Of a stretch of 64,000 bases of DNA, positions 46,706-59,400 are shown in pieces. The stretch covers positions 806,001-870,000 of the forward strand of contig JAVHKY010000043.1 of NCBI GenBank assembly GCA_035079385.1. The letters are read 5' to 3'. Each line of letters opens with the position of its first letter. The first letter of the stretch is position 1. The position numbers and the translations under genes were made by a program. Below the pieces are notes generated by a model. That model saw only the letters and a program-made list of their open reading frames with translations, was not told the origin of the DNA and did no database searches. Source of the DNA: Aspidiotus rigidus (lineage: Eukaryota; Arthropoda; Insecta; Hemiptera; Diaspididae).

Positions 46706-47168
46706 TAGTGTTGGGCACTATCGGTAGTACTATTGATACTACCGATAGTTTTCCTGCTGAGCTATCGATACTGCCGATAGTATTGGTAACTGGAAAACTA
46801 TCGATAGAATATCACCGCTATCGTCACTACCGTATTTTTCAACAAACTCTGTCATACATGTAACTATTTTGTCCTATTCTTGACGTAAGAAAAATTGGTG
46901 AAAGAAGAAAAATATCATGTAAACTTTAAATGGACCAAGAAATAAGAGAAAATTGTGTAGACTATAAAAATCGGAAATGACAGAGGAAAAGTATGAGTGA
47001 TTTTCTTCCGAACACTAGCGCACCACTGCCCTAAATGGATCAAATGGAAACACTATCGTTACTACCGATAGTTTTCCGGAAAACTACCGAATAAATAAAT
47101 AGTGTCAGGAGGAAGACTATCGGACTATCCGTAGTTTCAAACTATATATCGGTTTTTGCCCATCACTA
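46706..47168. mobile_element. hAT-type MITE with CTATCGGTAG sub-repeats, 463 bp
   Basis: The ends TAGTGTTGGGC and, inverted, GCCCATCACTA differ at one position. GTTAAGCT stands at 46698-46705 and 47169-47176 as a perfect 8-bp target duplication. ACTATCGGTAGT/ACTACCGATAGT words recur inside both ends and in the interior, probably as transposase-binding sub-repeats. It is non-coding. Confidence 0.9.
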
Positions 47169-47190
47169 GTTAAGCTAACAGTCAATTCGC

Positions 47191-47474
47191 ATATAAAGCG
47201 ATCTGTGGTGGCGCTCTTGTCGATGTCGAGAAGGTTATCATGGCGTTTTTCACCATAACACAGCACGTTAATAAAATCGACTGTACCTTCTCAAAATATT
47301 ATTTTTTCTGAAAAATATATTATGGAACAAAAATTGCAGTCCTCTTAATTTCCTGTCGAGTGAATATAATCTCAAATATTTCGGATGAATTTTTCAAGAT
47401 CATCACCTTTCCGCCAAGCTTCCGCAAGTGACCGTCACAGAAAATGTAGAGAGCGCCTTCTCCTACTTTATTTG
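47191..47474 (+). repeat. Dispersed 283-bp repeat, copy B
   Basis: The direct copy of 17431-17713 starts ATATAAAGCGATCTGTGGTG and ends TTATTTGCG. It lies 17 bp from the hAT target duplication. Confidence 0.8.
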
Positions 47475-47479
47475 CGAAT

Positions 47480-48398
47480 TAGCTAACAGCGTGTTACTAA
47501 CACCCAATTGAAAAACTCGCCTTTAAATGACGTATATTATGCAAAAAATCTAAATTACTGGATTTCTGGCAAACTTTTCAACTTTTCACTCCAAAAAAGG
47601 CAAAAATTCCATTTTTGCATTCAAAAAACCGGAAGATTCTCTTGAACGTCAAATATTTACGTACAAAACAGGCTGCACAAAATAGAACTGAAATAAGTAT
47701 AATTCTGCAATCTGCATATCAATGTTCTGGAGAAGGAGATCTCTTGCTCGATCGAAGAGTCAAAGTGTGCGTGTGTGAAGGCAATTATGTCACGTATTTA
47801 CGAGAGTCGGTTCACAGATACGTCCAAATAATTGGGACGTATTCTAAACGTAATTGCATTCATGAAGTTTTTTGGAAAAAAATGTCCTTATCCTAAAACT
47901 TACTTCATTATCAAATTGTTCGTTGAAAATACTTCTCAGAACTTGCGTCTAATTTATATTTACAGTCGTATCGGGAGTTTTTTGAGGAAACAAGATTGTA
48001 ACTCACTTTTATCGTGACCCTTGATTCTGTAGATACATCAATTCTACTTTATACGACAAAGATGGGTGTAATTACCTCTAAATTTCATGAAACATAAAGG
48101 TACGTTGAAAGTTCCTATTGTCTACCCCCCAAAAATATTCATTTGGATAGAATGCCTGTCCCTACATTTCGAAATCGAGCTTTTATTTTATTAAAACCGA
48201 CTTTCTTGTAGGTACCTGCGTTAATCCTCACCGGTTTTTCCTCCATTATTATTCAGAGGTGAATCCAGACAATCACTTGATGGGAGGGAAAACAGACTGA
48301 AGCATCTCATTTTTTTTTTTTTTTTCTTTGAATATAAGCAAATCGATCCCAGTTGAAAATCAAAATAATAATTTCGCTACAACCACGCTGGTCTCACA
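47480..48398. other. Intergenic, nothing recognised
   Basis: A 93-codon frame at 47615-47896 has no recognisable family features and may be chance. No repeats were identified. Confidence 0.4.
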
Positions 48399-48895
48399 GT
48401 GGTGTTTACAAGTTGGAATGTGGGGATTGTGGAGGCTTTTATATTGGTGAGTCCAGCCACCAAATGAAAGTTGTAGTAGCTGAGCACCTGAAGCCTTGGA
48501 AGTAGAGACACTTAGGAGAGTCAGCTTTTGCTGATAATTTAATAAACAGTGGCCACAGCTTCCGTGAGGGATCCGAAAAGCTCCTCCATAAGGAGAATTC
48601 CTACCGTGAGCACATCGCTCTCGAGCATATAGAGATAATGCGTCATCTCAACACCGACGGTATCACTGTACTCAACTCGTACATTCCGGAAGATGGCCTG
48701 ATCGAACTGGTTTATGATTCACACCGCGATTTCTCGTTTGGACAATCTTAATACCTTGCTCTTCTTTTCTGTTCGTCGGTTACTTTCATTTCAGGCTTGA
48801 AGATGGTTTATTAACCGAAAGCGCTGTCGTCTTATATTTTTTCTGCGGTTTGCATTGTTTACTCTCCCTTTGGAGTATTCGTCCTTTCGCGTCCC
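48399..48895 (+). pseudogene. Penelope-like GIY-YIG fragment with 3' tail
   Basis: The frame SGVYKLECGDCGGFYIGESS is followed by a TAG after LKPWK and continues as GESAFADNLINSGHSFREGS and on to a stop at 48749-48751. It matches the last part of the protein at 32797-34263 with substitutions. The tail after 48790 carries a hammerhead-like motif with one extra base (CTTGAAGATGG, then AACCGAAAGCGCTG) and CTCTCCCTTTGGAGTATTCG, as in the inverted pair. It is an older, dead copy. Confidence 0.85.
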
Positions 48896-49038
48896 TCTCC
48901 TATCATATATAGCTCGAGAGTCAGAATTTTTTCCAAGCCCCTCCTCTTATATGTAGCTCGAGAGTCAAAATTTTTCCAAGTTTTTTGTTGGACGGTGGAC
49001 GGCAAATTTCTCAAAAAGCCCCCCATAAAACAGGTTCC
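48896..49038. mobile_element. Right part of an AACAGGGAACCTGTT-family element
   Basis: Two copies of a TCATATATAGCTCGAGAGTC-like unit precede GGCAAATTTCTCAAAAAGCC and the terminus CCATAAAACAGGTTCCCTGT. The left half is missing; the Penelope fragment lies where it would be. Confidence 0.6.
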
Positions 49039-49039
49039 C

Positions 49040-50409
49040 TGTTAAAATACATGAAATCGTCGAGGAAACGTCTGTATCGGTACGTACCTATAGAAGATGG
49101 GTTTTTTGCAAGTGTGCGACAGATTATTGTCAGAAGGGAATATTTCCATCGTTTACGGTTATGTCGTTGTCAATGTATAGATGGACACATCGAATACAAC
49201 AATATGGGTATTACAAACTGACAAGCTTTCGTCTCGAGATCATCGAATAGAGCGAAATGGGGAAATGAGTGATAATGCGGGGAACCGTCTCTCCAAGCCG
49301 ATAATTCAAAGGGGTAAGTTTAGGTGGGCTACTTGGCTTAAAAACATTACGCATAATATTAGAACGTACTTACGTACTCGTACGCTCAGTAATTATTTCT
49401 ATATGCCGGCGAAGTAGGAAAACTAACACGTTACCTAATGTACTTAAGCTATAGCACAAATACGATTATTAGTCTTGTATTGATGACTGAACAGAGGATT
49501 AAAACCGTTTGCCTGCGGTAATTATTCTAGCTACATCTTTTTGCCTCTCCTCGCAATTCTGTCAGTCAATCCCAGAATAACTGTTCACCTGCATTGAAGC
49601 AGACTCGAACAGTGAATGAGAAGGTTTTCATTTACAGTACTTGTGCTGTCTGTGACAGGATACGCTTGAGAGGTAATTATATGTACATGTTCATTCCGTG
49701 TCGGTAGACGAAATTTTACAGAGTTTAACAAAAACAATTTCTCGACCGAAAAAAAAGGCAGTTTTCTATTAAATTTTTGGTACATCTTACCTGTCTCTGT
49801 AAAAGTCAATTACAAGTTCTAAATTTTGTTTTGAAAAAAGAAAAAGAAAAGAGCTTTCACAATAAGTATGTAGTATAAGTACACTTGTGACGAAAACATA
49901 ACAACTTGTCATTTTGTAGGCACTTTCATTATTTTTACTGACTCCCACTGAACTGATTCCCAATGGACTGCTTCAACTTTATAGATCATACCTACATGAA
50001 AAAGTAGGATTAAATTTCTGTAATTCACGCAAATTTTAAATCAGGAATACGACTGGTTTTGATATTTTATAACTTATTATAAGTCACCATTCCTCTTTTG
50101 AGATTGTAGCCTGAGCCAGTTGAAACCAGTGACTTGTATAGTAATAGTCAGAATGCATACTAAAACATTACCAAAATTTTCACGAGGAAATACCCGTATT
50201 AATATGTTACCTACTTAGCATTTTAGGACGTATGAGTCGCATTGTCCTTACCACTTCATTGAATTGAATATAATTATACTAGGATACCTATACTTATGCG
50301 AGGAAAACTGAATTTCGGTGCGACAGTTACCAAATTTGGCTCATTTTCGACCCTCAATTATTGGCCTTTGCGCAGAATTAAATATTAACAAGGTAATTCA
50401 CATGCTTCT
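49040..50409. other. Downstream of the LRR gene, nothing recognised
   Basis: This region lies downstream of the minus-strand LRR gene and may include its 3' UTR. No other gene is supported. Confidence 0.4.
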
Positions 50410-53400
50410 TTATGGTAATTTGTTTGCAATCCAAGGTAATTTGCCATACCGTTTGTACATATAATAATTGTACGCGAAGTTCACCAACATTACAACCAGT
50501 AAAACAGTCATGCACACGTTTAGCACGTTCAACGCGGAAATTTTGAATTTATAAGGTTCGTGACACAGTTTATTACGACTCAATGACAAAATCTGTAACA
50601 AAATAACACAAGAAAAAATCCATAAATTCTGAGTTGATTATGGTATGAAACTTGAAATAGAAAAAAAAAAGACACTTAAGTCATCTAATCCGCCCATATT
50701 CCCAGTTGATTCCCCTATTCGTCTTCACCTAACTCTGGCAATGGAACATAATATTTTGCATTCATAAGTTCATAAAAAAAAAAAGAATATTATAAAACGA
50801 TTGAAAAGCACCCAACCAACGAACCTAAACGAGTAGCATTATTCCACAAAGCACTAATAGGGATTGGTTTAGTTCATACTTTTTTGCACTTTCTATATTT
50901 TGGTCAGAAAAAATCCTAGATTCCAAGCAATCAAGCATTGCACAGAAATATGGTAGTGATTGATACATGTCAAAACGACGGCTTTCTTAACAGTGTTAAA
51001 TGAGGAACACAGGGAACCTGTTCTATGGGTCGATTTGGTTTTGGTATTGAGAACTCACATTGCCATCAAAATTGTAAAGGGTCTCAAGTTTTTCTGAGTC
51101 CTTTATATCATGGTGTATATAGCCAGAAAGTAAAACTGTTTGCAAGTCCCTTTCCTACCATATATCATGTCTCGAAAGTCGCAATTTTCCCAAGTATTCC
51201 CTCTATCATATATATCCGTACTATGGCTAGAAAAGGGAAATTTTTCATATTTCCTTTCTACCATATACTATAGCTCGAAAGTCGGAATCATATACTGTAT
51301 TATGGCTCGAGAGTCGAAATTTTTCCAAGTATCTTTCTGTCGCTCAAAAGTCGAAATTCTTCAAAGTCATAATTCTTCTTTAGGGTAGGTCCGTTTTCGC
51401 CGAACGCCACACGGCGTACCGCGACTTTTTCGAGATAACCCTTCATAGAACAAGTTCTAATGTTAAAATTACACCAAAACGAAATAAATGGTAGTATGAC
51501 TACAATATAAATCTATCTAATATATAAAGTAGAATGTTTGTCTGTCTGTCTGTCTGTATGTTCGTCCATAACTATCGAACGCCTTCACCTATCGACCTGA
51601 AATTTTTTTTGAAAAATTTCGTTTTTTCTGGGTCAGGTTCTTAAATACATTTCGATGTTTTGACTCCCTGAAGGTGGAGTAGGGGGCGACAAAATTAGGA
51701 AAAACGGGCATTATCGAGTACTGAAACTGCTTTGCGCTGTACGTTAGACCTACGCGCGTTGAGTGGCCCGCGCGTTGAGTGGCGCAGTTTCAAAAATTGA
51801 ATTATTGTGATAACTCGAGTATAACTCATTTTTATGAAAAATTGAAGAGAACAAAAATTGTAGCCCCTGTAATTTCCTTTCGAATGAGCCCGGTTCCAGA
51901 TTTTTAGGAGGAAATTTTGTGACTACAGTATTCACTGTACTTCCATACTAAGTAAGTTATTTTATTCACAGTTTTAAAAACACCTACATAAAGGATTTTA
52001 CATCCGGTATCTCATACAAGAACCAATGTCTAGACACGGTGCGCACTGCTGCGCGTATGGGCTAGCGGAAATGACCCTTTTTTTTACCTGTTGTCCGTGT
52101 GTTTTCTTAGGGACTGGCAAAATGTCAATGGATTTGTCTGTATTCTGCTGCGATGAATACAGGCTTCACGCGTTAAGTCAGCCCTCAAGTGAATTAGTGT
52201 GTAAAAAATTTAATTTGGTGATTTTATTTTTGTGCGACTCGGAACTTTGATATATTTTTATAAGTACAGTCGCAGTTTTTGGTGTCTATTTTCTTATTTT
52301 TGAACAGAAAAAAAAAAAATGATGTAATTCGGTAATTTTAATTTTTGCGCGACTCCGATCCATTCTTAATAATTTATTATCTCTTGGTTATGGGAAACTT
52401 TTAACCTCTTTTTCGCGCTTTGCATGCGAACCATTTATAAACATACCAGAATACAGTTTGTGTATGTTGAATTCTGCCAGTCCCAAGTCTGGAAAATGAA
52501 AATGTGAGGGAAATGGTTCATCTTACATCTTACGCGCATTTTTCAATTTTTTCAACCTTGTCTTTTTCTTTACTCTATGTATGTTATCATTCTCGGTGAA
52601 AATGAAGTAGGCTTAACAGTATTAAATTTTTGAAAAACGTAGCAAAAAATTCATCCGAATTCCGCCAAGATACCTACAAAACATACATACCTACAAGATA
52701 CAGATACCTATAAAACACAGATATCTACTCAACACACAGCTAGCGGGCCGCAAACCGCTAGTTTTATATAATACTAGCGGTTGGCGACGCGCCTCCGGCG
52801 CGCCTGACCGCTAGCTGTGTGTTGAGTAGATATCTGTGTTTTATAGGTATCTGTATCTTGTAGGTATGTGTGTTTTGTAGGTATCTTGGAATTCAGATGA
52901 ATTTTTAAAAAAGAAACAGTGGAAAGAGTTTTGCAAAATTCACAACTATTCAGTTCAAAAATAAGAAAATAGACACCAAAAACTGCGACTATACTTATAA
53001 AAATATATCAAAGTTCCGAGTCGCACAAAAATAAAATCACCAAATTAAATTTTTTACACACTAATTCACTTGAGAGCTGACTTAACGCGTGAAGCCTGTA
53101 TTCATCGCAGCAGAATACAGACAAATCCATTGACATTTTGCCAGTCCCTAAGAAAACACACGGACAACAGGTAAAAAAAAGGGTCATTTCCGCTAGCCCA
53201 TACGCGCAGCAGTGCGCACCGTGTCTAGACATTGGTTCTTGTATGAGATACCGGATGTAAAATCCTTTATGTAGGTGTTTTTAAAACTGTGAATAAAATA
53301 ACTTACTTAGTATGGAAGTACAGTGAATACTGTAGTCACAAAATTTCCTCCTAAAAATCTGGAACCGGGCTCATTCGAAAGGAAATTACAGGGGCTACAA

Positions 53401-56400
53401 TTTTTGTTCTCTTCAATTTTTCATAAAAATGAGTTATACTCGAGTTATCACAATAATTCAATTTTCGAAACTGCGCCACTCAACGCGCGTAGGTCTAACG
53501 TACATGGCAAGCTACACCACCACGTTTTTTTATATTGAAAAAAGTCATTGTTTTCGCCCTTTTTTGAAATTACTCAGCACCTCCCCGTCAAATTTTTATT
53601 TTTATGAGTCTATGTGCTGCTCTGGGATGAGGACAATATATCCTGAAAGTTTGAAAGCGATAGGCCCAGTAGTTCTCGAGTTATAAACGGACAGGAGGAC
53701 AGACAAACTTTCTGCTTTATATATTAGAAGATAAATACGACGTAATATGAACTGACAGCACTCTGTAAAAGCAGTTTAAAGTTTTTATCCAGGAGATAGA
53801 GGAGAAGCGATAGGCTACCTTGAGTTGACTACATTGTGGTCGCATATCACATAAGAAAAAATGCTCAATAACCGGTGGAGAAAAGGCAGTGCTCGCGGGT
53901 GCTAATTTTCGTGTGGTTTTTTGTAATCTGGTACTCATTTGAGAACAACCCCTTGTCAGTCATTTGATTTAATCAAGTTCAGAGTATGACAGCTGAACCT
54001 TACGACTGGCGCTTTTTGCTTGAGCTCGTGACCTTGAAAAATAAAGCTTTGACTTTTGCCTTCATAAAGATATGAAAAATACCACTATTTTCGGCTTTGA
54101 CTTCTGATTTTTGGACATATCAGCTACTGGCTCAAACAATCTTGGAGAATTTGTCTTAGGCTTCGGCTTTTGGCTTCAAAAAAGTGTGAAAAATACAGCA
54201 ATTTTTCGGTTTTGGTTTTCGACTAGCCATCATTCACTGTTGCGGCCAATTGCAGTACGTCTAACTGCCTAAACGTGGCTCCTTCATGTCGTGTTGTTTT
54301 CCGACGACGCGCTGCTAGCCCTTATGTATAGTCAAAGGGCAGTATCCATTCGGATTTGTCAACAGATTGGCTGATATCCAGCGCCAGGCATATGTAACCT
54401 TCATTTACACACGTTTGTAAACACGGTACTTGGGTTACCCCATATCAACGATTTGCAAAACAAGGGCTTTTATTCAATGCGTCACCTCGAGAAATACCTC
54501 CGACACTACAGTTAGTTTTTTGAACTCCATGTCAAAACATTAACAAGACTTGAAAATAACCAGTACTAGCAGTACTGTCGCTTGTTTGTGTCAGTAACCC
54601 CCTCTCCACCGGAAGTAAAGCTTGAAGAAATAATGGTCTGTCAGTTATTTCAAACTACCTGCCTGTTTCTACCCATTACAAGACATGGATTGATTATGTA
54701 CTTATTATGCTATCTCTTGTGCCTGTGTTGCTTAACTCTTTGTTACAAATAATTATAGGTACAGTATGTCTTCATCTCAACATAAAATTGTATATTACGT
54801 AAATCCTCACTTTTAGTGGCCACAATGATAATTCATGATTCAGCTACTTACAATTATTATATTCGAAAAATAAACGTAAGTCATCAGGCACATAGGGTAA
54901 CTGATTGAAATGATTGATAAAAACAAGTTTAGTAAATTTAATGCTTACAGTTACCAATGATTTGTCATCTTTTTGTCGATAGGAACAGGTTACATTGTCG
55001 ATGTCTTTAATTACCGCGCGATATTTAGCCAAGAAATCCTACAACAGACCAAAAATCACTCACATTATATCATATGTAGAGAAAATAATAATATACTTAT
55101 TATGTAGGTAGGGAAATGATTGTTTTTGCAAATTGTATTCTTACTCCCCTGTGTTACTAATTTGGGGGATAAAAAACATAACATTGGCTCTTCTGGAAGA
55201 AACACTTAGAAAACACGTCAAGAGATGATTTGCGACTAGTATCTGAATCTGAAATAAAAGTGAATGAAAAGTAATTTTAAAAGAATCAAGAAACGATTCC
55301 CGATTTCTTGAGCTCAGTCTTGTTGAGATTAATGCAGGATCTACGAGTGTAGTGAGCGAGTGATGAACGGTTGAGAATAGAGAGTCACACAGGGAAAGAA
55401 GGACAGTAATGAACCGCACTTGGTTCTCACAGTTTTTTTTTTTTTTCTTCTTCTTCTTTCAAAAGTCTCGCTTTGTAGTAATCAATTTTAACGAGACTTG
55501 GCACAAAGAATCAAGAATTGTCGACTCTTTCGGTAAACCTACATACGTTACGCGTAATTTGCGCAATCGATCCATGAGCGCCATTGAGCAGAAATTGTCG
55601 ATAACCCCTTTTTCCTCACGTACGCATTGAGCTTGAGCAAAGTTCCTGCCAAATGCGCGCAGTTGATAAACAATAATTTCTTTTTTGACACAAATTTGAC
55701 AAAATTTTCCCGTAGAGTGCGAACTGTTTTCATCTGGAAGAATCAATTAGTATTATTGAGGAATATGACTTTCTACGAATAACGGTAGCGTTTAAGGATC
55801 CAATATCTCCTTGGAAATTGACGGAGTTTTTTGTTTTCTTATTTTATTTTTATTTATTTTGATTCACTCCCAGATTATATTATAAGTATTTTTCAACGGG
55901 AAACTTGTACCTATTATGAATGGGTATTTCGCGATATTTTTGCTGTCTGGCCTCAATTTAGGGACATAAAAATACGATCTTGGAACCCGTGTTCGTGAAA
56001 CTGGAAAAATCTTGTCCTTTGAGCCATACAGAATGTGACGAGAGTGTCACCTTAGAAGAGACGGTATTGAACTGGTTGGCAAATATAGATCGGTAAACTT
56101 TGATCTCAAAATAAAATGACTATTCTTTTTTTTTTTACAACTTCATATTATTTCTCAAAGCAGGAACACGAAATATTATTTACATAAAAATGACCAAGTT
56201 CATAAAACGGTAACGAATGAAAATATGAAAAAACGAAGCTAGTTCTTTACAGCTGGATGACAATCGTATTCTTCTTCTTGATGGATATTCATTCATTAAT
56301 TCGCGAGTTACATTTTACTCTTGAAGTCGATTTTCTTCGAGGGCTGGTCTAAGTTACAGTTTGGGGAGAATTTACATCATTGGGTGATTTGATTGAAAGT

Positions 56401-59400
56401 TCGTAAACATTGCAAAGAGAGGGTATTGTACATCTTATAATTGGTTTGACGGCATTTGAAGATTTATACGTCATCTTCGCTACGACTCGCGCTTCGTGAA
56501 TTCGTATGATTTAGGTACGTACACTATGAACAATAAAAAAGCAGCCTAACGGTACTTTTTCCGTATGTAGGAAATATACCTATTTTCGATTAATATTTAC
56601 ACCTTGAATTTAACTTATTGAAACCTCGAGAATTTCTATGATCTTTGTGCCGCCACGTAAAATAAAGCCAAAAGTGGCGTCACATAGAAGAAGAGTGAAA
56701 CTTGAGAACTACCTACATCATTTTTCAAACCTCTATGGATGAGGACTAAGAAAATTTCGAGCTGTGAACCTCCTATAAAGGTGGGATTTATTTGAAGAAA
56801 TGTCGTCCTCTGCCCCAGTTGTCTGAAATATCTCAACCCATGAAGATGTATGATGTACCCCTTAGAGTGAATATATGTTGCTTAATGCCTGCAGTCCTCG
56901 TGAGCAGCGATAGGCTACCTTGACTACATTGTGGACGCAGTTACTCGTCAAATATCACCCAAAAAAGAATGCTCAATTACCGGTGGAGAAAAGGCAGTGC
57001 TCGCGGGTGCTAATTTTCGTGTGGTTTTTTGTAACCCGCTACTCATTTGAGAATGTAAACGCCTATCTTTTAGCCTGTCGTACAGTACAGAAACGGTATA
57101 GGAACGAGTATACGAGGAAATATCAAGAGTCAAAGTGATACTTGTGGGTAGCGAGCACTATTACATCATTCTATATCCTCAGTTAACCTTGAAGAAGGGG
57201 AAGGAAAGGTTTTACAACAAACACAATCATATGTTTAGAGTTAAACGAGTTGACTACAGTTTCGACGTTTGCCATTGTAATTGGGATGTTAACCCAAGTT
57301 GTGTAAGTTGGTAACCGTGCTCGAACATGTGGGGGATAATTTTAACGTACCATGCTTCATGATGGGGAATTTGCAATTTTCAAGTACGATTTAAATTATT
57401 ACAATTCGTAATATCAACCTCCACCAAACATATTCGCCTTCAATTCAATCACCTGATCAACAAACCGTTCACAGCACATCCCCTACAACCCATATACACA
57501 ACCTTCCCCCCTTGGACCTTCCCTCAACCTAAAATACGCCTAGATCTCACAGAAATCCCAAAATCTGACAAACCTGGTTTTACCCAACATATCAACCAAC
57601 TACTTCAAGAATACCCTGACCATTCACTTTGCCTCACCGATGGGTCGAAAACATCTACTAAAGCAGCCTACGCATACTCCATCGACGGGGAAATATCTTC
57701 TCATCGCATCCGAAATATAGCCTCTATTTCTACAGCCGAACTGATGGCCATTTTTTCCTGCCTTTCCCACCTCTCTCAACTACCCCCAAACGGTAAATTC
57801 ATTATTCTCACTGACTCACTTTCTTCACTCCACTCCCTTACAGACGCATACAACTCTAACCCTATAATCCAACGCATCTTCCTCACACTACACACTTTAG
57901 AAACAATCAACACTCAAATCATCTTCATATGGATCCCTGGACACACCAATTTTCCCGACCACGACGCAGTTGATCAAGCTGCTAAACAAGCTACCTCCCT
58001 CAGTCAAATAACTGATAATTCACCCCTACCAACCCTAGATTACAAAAATTACTATCGTTCTCTCATCACACAATCATGGAACACTCTTTGGGAAAATCAA
58101 ACAAATAATAAACTTCTCAGTATCAAAAAAAAAACCGGTTCCTTGGGTATCCTCCATTCAAAACGCAAGAAGAGAAGAAGTAATTCTCTCTCGTCTCAGA
58201 ATTGGTCACACAAAAATTACTCACGCCCACCTCATCAGTCCCTACATCCTAACCCCTCCCTCATGTCCCCACTGTCAAAAAGACAAATTAACAGTGGAAC
58301 ACTTTTTTTCATGCCCCAGACTTTTACCCCTTCGCTCTTCTTCGGATACCCCCTCTTCTCTCACCCAAGCACTCAAAAACAACCAGGACATCATTTCGAA
58401 TACCCTACATTACCTAAGACAAACTGACTTTTACGCTCACATCTGAACACATACATCGACTATACCTCTACAACCTTCTACATACACACAATGTAAACTT
58501 TTACACACCATTACCTGAAGCAGTTACACTCGACATTATATTCCATCCTCTTATCCTTCCTCACTTTCCGTTACTCTACCAACTTCCTTAAAACCTCCCT
58601 TTCTCAAGTGTTATTTATAATATTCATAACTTTTGTAACGCCGAGCCAATAGCCCTCGTGAAGCTCTAGTGCTCGTAAAAATAAAAAAAAAAAAAAAAAA
58701 AAATTATATCCTATAAATCGTTTAAACACTTCAAGAGAATCGATAACTGAAAGAAGTAATTTTAATAGTGAAGTATTGAGTCATCTACGACTAATTGAAA
58801 ATCTCGTTTCTTATGGCCGAATACATTGAACGTAAAATCGTCACCCAGAAATTCAAGCGAGTGCGGCGAGAGAGGAAGGCGATTCTAGCGCTACCAAACA
58901 TAGGTCAACATCCCAATTGAGTGGTTGTTGTGTCACTCTACAGCAAAAGAGTTTAACGCGTGCGGAAAAACTCATATTGGAAAGTGGAGAGAGACGTGCG
59001 CGAGCACCCGGGTCAAGGGACAATGCTGGACGCGCTGTTTGTTAGGTTAGATTTTATACTGCTCTACATAAATGTACGGAAACCAGTGCAGTCAAATTGG
59101 TTTGTTGTAGTTGGCGTTTTAATGCAATGATGCCCATATTTCCGGGCGGCAGTCTATTCGATGAATTTATTGAGTATTTTGGCAGCCCGCTAGCTGATAA
59201 ATTATATGTATCCTGATAATGGTGCATGATAAAGATTTAAGAGAAGTGCGATGACGTACTCAATTGTCAGTGGTTGTAAATATTCGGCGTTGTGTCGCGT
59301 GTAAAACTCGTTGATGTGGTTGAACCGCCTAAAGTTACCGTCATGAGTATTGATGCTGTATTGGTGAGTTGGTTCACTGAGTATATCTGTAATTTATACG

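Noticed and set aside
47615..47896. 93-codon ORF
   Set aside because: No recognisable domain, no splice partners and no repeat in the window; indistinguishable from chance.
52026..52250. 74-codon ORF repeated inverted at 53008-53232
   Set aside because: Both lie inside the Helitron pair and owe their conservation to the duplicated DNA; no protein features were seen.
56700..56825. Possible extra LRR exon on the minus strand (FIGGSQLEIFLVLIHRGLKN)
   Set aside because: The acceptor phase does not match the phase-1 junction between exons 63530-63671 and 55552-55733, and the LRR consensus is poor.
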